Below, piece by piece: positions 17,024 through 23,724 of a DNA stretch of 23,724 nucleotides. A program made the position numbers and the translations under genes. The stretch is from Sphaerosporella brunnea (Eukaryota > Ascomycota > Pezizomycetes > Pezizales > Pyronemataceae): positions 1 through 23,724 of the forward strand of contig VXIS01000503.1 of NCBI GenBank assembly GCA_008704415.1. Reading direction: 5' to 3'. A model generated the notes under the pieces. That model saw only the letters and a program-made list of their open reading frames with translations, searched no databases and was not told the DNA's origin. Position 1 is the stretch's first letter; each line of letters begins with the position of its first letter.

Positions 17024-17521
17024 TCAGTCTTCCTCGGGAAGAGGCCCAGGCTTATCCAGATAGGCCTCATGGAAGCGATCGATAGCTTCTAGGCCATTGA
17101 CCAGCTCAGCTGGTTCCCACTTCGGCTGATCGTAGCCGGTCCACTTGACCAAATACTGGAGTTTACGCCAGCGTCCATGAAGCCTCGAATCCAGTATCTG
17201 ATCAACAAACCACTCCTGCTCGCCCTTAATCTCCACCGGCGGTGGTGGGTCCTGGCGTTGTCCCGGATAGGGATCATTGGGTGCCGGTTCCAGGAGGGAG
17301 ACATGGAAGACTGGGTGGACATGCATGCCTTCGTGGAGCCGAAGTCGGTAGGCGTATGCCGAAACCTTCTCGGTAACTTCGAACGGGCCATGACGCTTGT
17401 TATCCAGTTTACTGGCAGGGCGTCGGGTCTTCCAATTCCGGCCATCGAGCCAGACCTTGTCCCCAAACTGGTAGGCGGGAGCCGGTATGCGATGCTCGTC
17501 AGCATTATCTTGATACCTCAT
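17024..17521 (-). pseudogene. Gypsy Pol, C-terminal segment with chromodomain
   Basis: The last part of Pol, in a different frame from the integrase core, which ends in TGA at 17518-17520. It starts around the ALRAQMRYQD-like junction and contains the integrase C-terminal GPFEV-type module (KVWLDGRN, then GPFEVTEKV, then HPVFHVSLLEP). It ends in a chromodomain (about 17060-17190; EWFVDQILDSR, LQYLVKWTGY, WEPAELV), which in chromoviruses binds methylated histone H3 and steers integration into heterochromatin. The aromatic cage residues (W in EWFVD, W in VKWTGY, W in WEPAE) appear present. The frameshift that separates this segment looks like loss of one base, or gain of two, near 17530-17545. 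Confidence 0.88.
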
Positions 17522-18480
17522 CTGTGCCCGTAGAAGTTCCGTAGGAGATGCGAATGGATTTCCGACAACGTCCTGGCGATGGTCAAGGCTCTGCGGTCAT
17601 CAACATTGTTGGGGGCCGTAGGGGACAGATCAAACTGGTAACGAGGATCGAAGCCCTTGTTGGCAAAGAATGTTGATGAACCATGAGCTTCCGATGCCTG
17701 GTTGTTGGTTGCAAACTCGGCCAGCGGCAGCCAGTCGGCCCAGTCATCTTGTAGATAGTTGACATATGCCCGGAGGTACTGCTCCATGACCGTATTGATC
17801 CGTTCGGTTTGTCCATCAGTCTGCGGGTGAAAGGCCGTCGAAAGGCGGCGTTCTATACCAAGCCTCGCACAGATACGCTCCCAGAAATCCGATGCAAACT
17901 GAGGGCCACGGTCCGAGACTATGGTGAGTGGCAGGCCATGAAGACGAAATACGTGCTTAATGAAGAGGTCAGCCAGCCTGGCAGCATCAATATTGGTCCG
18001 ACAAGGAGTCAGGTGGTGCTCCTTGGTAAGGCGGTCAACCACAACCCAAATAGCATCGCAGCCTTGCGACCACGGGAGTCCAGTAACAAAGTCCATTGAG
18101 ATGTCCTGCCAAGGACGTTCCGGGATAGGAAGAGGTCGTAGGATGCCATAGGGGGCATGGCGGCCGGTCCGAGAGCGATGGCAGATGTGGCAGTTGCGGA
18201 CATAGCGTTCCACGTCCTGCCGCATCTTTGGCCAGTAGTAGGTATGGCAAAGCAATTCCAGAGTCTTGGATCTTCCTGGGTGACCAGCGACGGGGGCATC
18301 GTGGTGTTGTTGCATCAAGTGCAGCCGGAGGGGTTCGTATTCGGGCACGTAAAGCTTACCTCTGTAGGTGAGTCGGTTATCTTCCTGAGCGCATTCTGCC
18401 AATGTAATACGTCGGCTGTGGCGAACTCCATCCCGCAGCATTCCAAGGACCTGAAGAAGGGAATAAGTCCGCCTCGTAGG
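17521..18480 (-). pseudogene. Gypsy Pol, integrase core segment
   Basis: An integrase with its HHCC zinc finger (HHDAPVAGHPG then CHICHR) followed by a DDE core. The catalytic residues are visible: Asp in DISMDFVTGLPW, Asp in VSDRGPQF and Glu in the HPQTDGQTER block. The segment continues the polyprotein after a +1 shift located near 18450-18470. Upstream of it the other frame reads [10 protein letters not shown] and then loses similarity, while this frame picks up [14 protein letters not shown]. The segment ends at TGA 17518-17520 instead of running into the chromodomain. Catalytic residues are all kept, so inactivation comes from the frameshifts only. Confidence 0.9.
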
Positions 18481-18762
18481 CTTCTCGGAACAGGTGGGCA
18501 AGCGTCACTGCTTCATCTTCTGGGGGTAGTGGGGCAGCATCGGGGACGGGGTCGGGTGGCGGAGGAGGCCCTGCAGGAGGGCCATCGGCCAGGAGGTGGA
18601 CGATCTGGTGGGGCTTTATGACGACGGAAAAATTTTCAGTCATGCGCTCATCCCCCTCCTTAGGCAGATCTCCTGATCTGCAAGTTAGCGAGTCCGGCTT
18701 TCCTCCAGACTTCCCGGGACGGTAAACGATTTTGAAGTTAAACTGCAACAGGAACTGGGACC
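18455..18762 (-). pseudogene. Gypsy Pol, linker between RNase H and integrase
   Basis: This short segment continues RNase H in a shifted frame: [17 protein letters not shown], a canonical end of the RNase H/connection region, then [11 protein letters not shown]. It is followed by a proline-rich linker ([20 protein letters not shown]) that leads to the integrase. The shift that opens it is one extra A (minus strand) in CGAATGG at 18764-18765; without it the frame of RNase H would pass directly into this segment. Confidence 0.85.
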
Positions 18763-20816
18763 ATTCGTGCTTGACGTCGATTCAGGAGCTTGATAGTAGT
18801 GAAATACTCTAAGTTCTTGTGGTCGGTGAGCACCTGGATCGGGTTTTCCACAGATTGAAGTTCGGGCCACCACTCCTCAAAGGCACGGACGATAGCCATC
18901 AACTCCTTATCGTAAATCTCGTAGTTGCATTCTGCAGGGGAATGCTTCTTGGAGAAGTACGCAACAGGGTGGAGGATGCCATCGTCGTCGTACTGTGACA
19001 GGATGCCTGCGGAGACGTAGTCGGAGGCGTCTGTTTCCACAATGACGTCCCTGTCATGATCAAAGCGGCGGAGGACTGGGGCGGTGGTGAAGCACGTCTT
19101 GAGGTTGTCGAAGGCTTCCTGTTCGGTCTTGGTCCATTGGAATGGCACATCCTTCTGAGTCAGGCGGGTGAGTGGTCGCACCACCTGCGAGTAGGAGCGT
19201 ATGAATCGACGGTAGAAGTGTGCAAATCCCAGGAAGGCTCTGACATCCTTCAGCTTCTCCGGGGTTGGCCAAGCTTTTACTGCTTCAACCTTGTCCGGGT
19301 CCATTCGTATGCCGTCGACACCAATGATAAGCCCCAGATACTTAACTTCTCGTTGGTGAAACTCGCATTTCTCTGGCTTGAGGTGCAGCCCGGCTTCCGA
19401 AAGCCGATGAAGGACCTGTCGGATGTGGTCTTGGTGCTCTTCGAGGGTGTCCGAATATATCAGGATGTCGTCCAAGTAGGCAGAGGCGAAGCGGTCCAAA
19501 AACGGTGAGAGGGTATCATTGATAAAACGTTGGAAGTCAGCAGGAGCGTTGGTGAGACCAAATGGCATCACCAGGGATTCAAATAGTCCATATCGGGTCC
19601 TGAAGGCCGTTTTCCACTCCTCGCCCTCTGCCATCCGGATCAGGTTGTAAGCTCCGCGGACGTCCAACTTGCTAAACCAGCGAGCCTTGGAGAGCCTCAT
19701 CAGTGTCTCTCGTACCAACGGGAGCGGATACCTATTCTTGATCGTTCCTTCATTGAGCCCTCGGTAGTCAACCACCAGGCGTAAGGATCCATCCCCCTTC
19801 TTGACAAAAAGGATTGGAGCACCGGAGGGTGAAGAGGAGGCCCTGATGAACCCCTTCGATAGGTTTTCCTCCAACCAGGCCTTGAGGGCTTCCAGCTCCG
19901 GGCGAGACAGCGAGTACAGCGGACCGAAGGGGGGTTCGAACCCCTCCTTGAATGGTATCCTGTGGTCGTATGGCCGATGAGGGGGCAGGCGGTTGGCTAC
20001 AGTTTCTGAAAAGAGGGGTAGGAACTCGTGATATTGCTGAGGGACCAGTGATCTTAGGTCCCCTTCGTCAATTGCTTTCCGCTCTAATGCCTTGTTGATT
20101 TCGTAGAGCGACAGGGAGAAAAGCTGGAGCTGACCATATCGCTGCTTCTTGTTCGTAGCAAGACGTCGGAAGGAAGCGGCGGAGATTACTGCAATGTCTA
20201 GGGGTCGGTCGGGGGTTACTCCCTTGACACTCGTCGGTTTATGTGCTGCACACCGAGGGGAGTCAAAGGAGACATCGTTTGAGGCAAAGCGAACAGATAC
20301 TCCATGGTGCCTCAACCAGGGAATGCCAAGGACAAGCGGGTAGTGGCCGAGTTTTGTGACGAAGGCGGGCAACATTTCATGGTGGCCGCCGATTGACATC
20401 CCCACTTTGACAATGTGGGTGATGTCTCCGGACGAGATGGGTCTACCGTCTATGACCTCGAGGGCGCGAGGAACGCGTAGTGCATACTGGGGAAAATGAT
20501 GTTGGCGGGCAAATTCTTCGTCGATGAAAGCAAAACCAGTAGCTCCACAATCAATCAGTGCGTGGGTTTGAATCTTGTTATCACTATCGGAGAGGGAACA
20601 CGTAACTACAAGGTGGTTCCCATCCATTGATTCCTCTCCTACACCCTGATCCGAAAGAGCTACCGAAGATAAAGAAAGACGACCCGGCCTGCGAGCCGGG
20701 GAACAACAAGAAAACGACGAAGAAGAAGCGGGGCGTCCCATGGCGATGCCAACCTTGCGGCATGGGACAACTAGTTTTCCGACGGCTGGACATCGGAAGC
20801 AGCAGTGGAGTTTCCC
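18763..20816 (-). CDS. Gypsy Pol: aspartic protease, reverse transcriptase, RNase H
   Basis: The Pol frame is -1 relative to gag and is open from 20945 to 18738. It probably begins by frameshifting at 20810-20816. The aspartic protease has LIDCGATG (active Asp at 20541-20552; DCGA instead of the common DSGA). The reverse transcriptase has [11 protein letters not shown], the [13 protein letters not shown] block and the YLDD catalytic box at 19467-19478. RNase H has the [14 protein letters not shown] motif and then [12 protein letters not shown] and [10 protein letters not shown]. After LLNRRQAR the protein runs into a foreign reading (MVPVPVAV) and stops at 18738, because of a one-base insertion at 18764-18765. 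Together these domains would copy the RNA into DNA within a Gag particle. Confidence 0.9.
20735..20816 (-). promoter_or_regulatory. Candidate -1 ribosomal frameshift signal at gag/pol
   Basis: On the minus strand GGGAAAC (20816-20810) is a canonical X_XXY_YYZ heptamer in exact gag phase (G GGA AAC), and a -1 slip enters the open pol frame. Eleven bases on, TTCCGATG (20798-20791) pairs with CGTCGGAA (20784-20777) in an eight-pair stem with one U-G pair. A second perfect eight-base stem (20761-20768 with 20735-20742) follows just after the gag stop at 20771-20773. Confidence 0.6.
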
Positions 20817-22012
20817 AATGGCGGGGCAGTAGGGATAACCGTGGTCACCAGTGACGCCTCGGCGGCGCGGACTCGACGAGCGTCGGCAGCTATCCGGCGT
20901 GGGCAGTCGAGGCGAAAGTGTTGGTCCGATCCGCAGTAGGTGCACTGCCCCTTTGCCATCCTTTCGTCACGGATCCTCTGACGCTCGGCCTCACGCCGGG
21001 CAGCAGAGAGCTCCATTGGAACAGGGCCATAGTTTCCACTGTTGGAGTTGGTAGGGTGGTTGCCGGTGGTCGCGGGGGCAGTAGATGTGGCCGGGGCAGA
21101 GGGGCGATGGGTGCTTCTATGGCTGGTGGTGGTGACGGTGGAACGAGATAAGGAGGGCTTGCGCTCCTCTGCTCGGGCACGAATCCGATTATCCACGTCC
21201 TTACAGAGGTTGATAAAGGCTGCAAGAGTGTCGTCGGAGGCTGCACGGTGCAGAAGGGCATCCTTCATCTCCTCGGACAAGCCTTCGTAAAGCTGGTCCT
21301 TCTGAGCGATTTCATCCCAGTTTAGATCTCCCATCAGTCGACGGAAGTCAGCAAGGTAGGTGGAGAAGGGTAGGTTCTTCTGCCGAAGACGACGAATTTC
21401 ACGGGCAGCGGTGCGAGAGCGGTCGGGGTCATCGTAGGCTTGACGAAGGACAGCTAACAGGTCGTTGAGGGAGTTTAGGGCAATATCTCCAGTATCTTCA
21501 TCGGCGTAGGAGCGAAGCTGGTTAAGAGCGGCCCCAGTCAAGCGATTGAAGGCGTAGCGGAGGCGAGATTGTTCGGATGGGTAACGGGTTGGTTGAGCAG
21601 CAAGCTTGTTGCGGAGCTGGAGGATCCAGGTCCTCAACTCCTCCGGCTTGCTACCATCGAAGGTGGGGGCATCGGGGAACCCTCCTGACTGACCACCACC
21701 TTCTGGGTTCTCACGAACCTGGGCAGCGGCGATAGCCAGGACCTGGTTTAGCTGGGCCGTAGTAGCGGTAAGTGCGGTGCGGGCTGCATCACGCTCGATC
21801 TGAGTGGTTTGAAGTTCGGCACGCGCCTCTTCCAGTTCTTCCTCCAAGTTTGGAGGTGCTTCGCAGGCTAGGAGTTGCTGAGCCATATGGGCGAAATCGA
21901 TCAGGCGTTGGTCGCGTTCTTCCTGAGGGAAGCCTTCTGGGGGTGCTTGTGCACCTGTTTCGATGGCTGCCCACAGGTCGGCAGGGACCCGGAGGTCGTG
22001 ATAGGTGGCCAT
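20771..22012 (-). CDS. Gypsy Gag protein with zinc knuckle
   Basis: A 413-aa Gag, the structural protein of the retrotransposon particle. ATG 22012 is chosen for its strong context (CCACCATGG); the frame stays open further upstream only by running into the LTR. After an N-terminal helical region with a coiled-coil-like stretch (about residues 55-95, LEEELEEARAELQTTQIER), a retrotransposon Gag domain spans about 120-280. It includes LRTWILQLRNKL and a LNWDEIAQKDQLYEGLSEEMKDAL-type helix. A zinc knuckle CTYCGSDQHFRLDC (CX2CX4HX4C) lies near residue 360. The C-terminal end overlaps pol. No disruption is seen. Confidence 0.92.
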   Translation of the reverse strand: MATYHDLRVPADLWAAIETGAQAPPEGFPQEERDQRLIDFAHMAQQLLACEAPPNLEEELEEARAELQTTQIERDAARTALTATTAQLNQVLAIAAAQVRENPEGGGQSGGFPDAPTFDGSKPEELRTWILQLRNKLAAQPTRYPSEQSRLRYAFNRLTGAALNQLRSYADEDTGDIALNSLNDLLAVLRQAYDDPDRSRTAAREIRRLRQKNLPFSTYLADFRRLMGDLNWDEIAQKDQLYEGLSEEMKDALLHRAASDDTLAAFINLCKDVDNRIRARAEERKPSLSRSTVTTTSHRSTHRPSAPATSTAPATTGNHPTNSNSGNYGPVPMELSAARREAERQRIRDERMAKGQCTYCGSDQHFRLDCPRRIAADARRVRAAEASLVTTVIPTAPPLGNSTAASDVQPSEN

Positions 22013-22061
22013 GGTGGAACGGGGGACGAGGTGATAGAACGAGTAGGTTGGGCTTTGGTGG

Positions 22062-22070
22062 ACTGAACCT
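22062..22070 (-). other. Primer-binding site of self-priming type
   Basis: Two bases inside the 5' LTR end, the minus strand reads AGGTTCAGT. This is the exact complement of ACTGAACCT at 22254-22246 in the LTR, near the expected RNA start. No TGG-type tRNA primer site is present at the LTR border. This pairing resembles the Tf1/sushi self-priming mechanism. Confidence 0.6.
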
Positions 22071-22072
22071 AG

Positions 22073-22586
22073 TGTAACGGAGAGGGTCGGGAACAGGCTG
22101 GAGGGGCCCAAGGTACTCGCGTACAGAGGGTTATCGAACAGGTTCAGGAACGAGGGGCCGGGACAGGATCCGGAGGCAGGACGAGAGGCGCGACGCGCAC
22201 GGTCAGGGTTCAGATTGGAACGAAGGTACTCAGATTGACATACGAAGGTTCAGTAAAGAGGAAAAGGAAAACAAACAACAAAGCGGAAGCGAAGGCCCCT
22301 TATAGCACTCACGTGATCGCGGTGCCCCGCGCCACGTGGTAGCCGAACATAACCTCGGCTCGGAGCCACCCCACCTAGCCTCCCTACAGAGCCTCATCAC
22401 GACACCACAAACAACCCCCACTTCCGAACCTCGCCACGTGACAACCATCCACGGGGGGGTAAATCTGAGAACAGCAAATGAATCAGCATCCTTTGAAGCC
22501 TTAGATCTGAGAGTTCTAGCCGATTTCATTGAGAGTAAAAGCCGATAGCTTCGTCGGAAAACTCCATCCAAACTCACGCCGTGACA
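22073..22586 (-). repeat. 5' LTR of the gypsy element (514 bp)
   Basis: This LTR drives transcription leftward. On the minus strand, U3 carries three CACGTG boxes, then a TATAAG at 22304-22299, and about 45 bases later the TTACTGAACCT proposed as the RNA 5' end and self-primer. Confidence 0.95.
22299..22440 (-). promoter_or_regulatory. LTR promoter: TATA box and three E-boxes
   Basis: TATAAG lies at 22299-22304 (minus strand). CACGTG palindromes lie at 22310-22315 (within TCACGTGA), 22333-22338 (within CCACGTGG) and 22435-22440. CACGTG is the core site of fungal bHLH regulators. The nearest box is five bases from the TATA element. Confidence 0.5.
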
Positions 22587-22591
22587 CTCAG

Positions 22592-23724
22592 TATGCATTA
22601 TTCATCTCCGCGCAGTTCAAGGGGCAGCCTCTCAAGTGGAATAGAATAACTGTTATTGTTGGTATGGATGAGAATTGTACTAGAATAGTTTAACTACCAC
22701 TTTGAACAAACTATGTAGCTATAAAGTACTTATGTATCTGCCACCTTGAACAAACTGCGTATTGATGAACTGCTTGCCCATCTGCTGTGTTTGTGAAAAA
22801 TGCGCAGTGTTTGAACTCTTGAATTGAGCCAGATCACGTTAATTTGGTACACTGTGAATTCAACTATATACCGTTTTTTTTCAACTCTGGCATTGATACG
22901 GCATTTCAGCGGCATTTGCATAACTGCGATTTCGCGCGATTCGTGTCGCGCAGCTACTGATCGACATCATTCAACTCAATGCAGCATACTTTCTCCCTCA
23001 AATTGTACGCAAATACTAGCAGTTAGTACAATAAAGATTGCACAAATAACCGCCTAAAGAGGAGAGACTCGCATAATCCTACCCTGTTTTGAATGATGTA
23101 GATCTACGGTTCTGATGCGGCCGACAGAAGCAGGGGCTTTTTGGTACAGTACTGTTGGTTTTGAGTGTAAATGGATGACTTCCCGTAAGGTCTGGAATGG
23201 TTTTCAACTCGGATCCAGACAATAAAGCTTTGGTTTGGGTCGAAGCCTCCTTTCGCAAGCCAGACTTCGTGCAGTTCGCTGGGGCTCACTGGCTCTTAGT
23301 CTGGTGCCGGAGTTGGGCGATATCCGCCCGACACCCGCGCTGCGCTAGTGACCCTCCATCGTGCAAAAAAAAAAAGGAGAAAAGGGCTACAATGCCCGTC
23401 TGGCGCTTATTATGTTCTAAAATGCCCGACCGGTTTTAAATGCCCACACCATAAATAGTGTGGCTTGACAAGAGGCTGATGCCGTGACTCCGGCGGGTGT
23501 TTTAGTACTCAAGAGCGGCGAAGGGGAGGCCGCCGCGCGGGCCCACGGCGAAGTGATACAAGGTGAGGATATGTACGCGCGAATGAGAACGTGAATTACT
23601 ACTCTACAATGTCCTCTAGATAAGAAATTCATGATTAGAGCCCCGGAGGGAGCGCCCTGCAGTTGCGTACATTGAGACCTTCCCCGTGACAGCGAGAACA
23701 CCGTTAAACCCTATCAGGCACGTC
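22592..23724. other. Right-hand spacer without a recognisable gene
   Basis: There are no supported genes. The block CACCTTGAACAAACT and its variant CACTTTGAACAAACT occur about 45 bp apart (about 22697 and 22742). There is a poly-T run near 22873-22880 and a poly-A run near 23366-23376. A small hairpin CCACAC/GTGTGG is at 23444-23449 and 23458-23463. The frame on the minus strand at 23104-23289 has no known motif. A GC-richer stretch (about 23290-23350) may be an old repeat. Confidence 0.4.

Larger units (their letters stand above)
16477..22586 (-). mobile_element. Ty3/gypsy chromovirus-type LTR retrotransposon (6110 bp)
   Basis: A complete-length element read on the minus strand. Its LTRs are 22073-22586 (5') and 16477-16989 (3'), flanked by the 5-bp duplication CTCAG (16472-16476 and 22587-22591). 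Order in its own direction: 5' LTR, priming site, gag, protease, reverse transcriptase, RNase H, integrase, chromodomain, polypurine tract, 3' LTR. This order and the C-terminal chromodomain identify a Ty3/gypsy chromovirus. By eye the LTRs differ at nine positions plus one indel, about 1.8%, so the insertion is fairly recent. Pol nevertheless carries three frameshifts, so this copy cannot make a full Pol by itself. Confidence 0.95.

Noticed and set aside
19930..19945. tRNA B-box-like GGTTCGAACCCC
   Set aside because: It is inside the reverse-transcriptase coding region, with no A-box or cloverleaf around it.
22013..22111. Longer Gag start
   Set aside because: It would begin inside the LTR; ATG 22012 has a much better context and is just inside the LTR border.
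1..23724. CRISPR arrays, rRNA, Starship-type tyrosine recombinase, biosynthetic cluster
   Set aside because: None of the expected repeats, conserved RNA blocks or enzyme motifs were seen.

Overview
The window reads as nuclear DNA of a filamentous ascomycete (Pezizomycotina; a Dothideomycete is possible, but that is a guess). The evidence is three host genes with short introns of 50-68 bp that have GTNNGT-type donors and CTGAC-like branch sites, together with fungal types of transposon: hAT with a DUF659-like core, two pogo/Fot1-like DDE_1 elements, a Tad1-like LINE remnant and a Ty3/gypsy chromovirus.

Layout. (1) 1-2.9 kb: a decayed hAT transposase gene. It is cut by an 813-bp solo LTR with a 5-bp TACGA target duplication and also carries a nonsense codon. 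(2) 3.09-5.28 kb: a 2190-bp pogo-like element with ~190-bp terminal inverted repeats, TA target duplication and an open 582-aa transposase. It abuts the 3' remnant of a Tad1-like LINE (5.28-5.64 kb). (3) 5.84-8.47 kb: a second, unrelated pogo-like element (2625 bp) on the minus strand, with an open 717-aa transposase whose tail is encoded by a minisatellite. (4) 8.5-9.7 kb: AT-richer spacer with one doubtful ORF. (5) 9.7-14.9 kb: the host-gene island. A soluble fumarate reductase fused to cytochrome b5 (minus strand, four exons) is divergent from methylthioribulose-1-phosphate dehydratase (MDE1, methionine salvage, six exons including a 23-nt exon). These are followed by a small, divergent SUMO-like modifier (three exons). 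(6) 14.9-16.5 kb: spacer ending in a CT-rich, leader-like stretch with a duplicated 3' splice-site cassette. (7) 16.48-22.59 kb: a complete-length Ty3/gypsy chromovirus (6110 bp, minus strand, CTCAG target duplication) with gag, protease-RT-RNase H, integrase and chromodomain. Its pol is broken by three frameshifts. (8) 22.6-23.7 kb: spacer without a recognisable gene.

The host genes do not form a functional cluster. Fumarate reductase is a redox/anaerobic enzyme, MDE1 recycles the methylthioadenosine of polyamine synthesis, and the SUMO-like protein is a protein modifier. The most notable signals are in the chromovirus: a Tf1-style self-priming pair, an in-frame GGGAAAC slippery heptamer with downstream hairpins at the gag/pol overlap, and three CACGTG boxes next to its TATA box. 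The divergent SUMO-like gene also stands out. I found no CRISPR, tRNA or rRNA. No clearly new system is proven, but the points above deserve checking.
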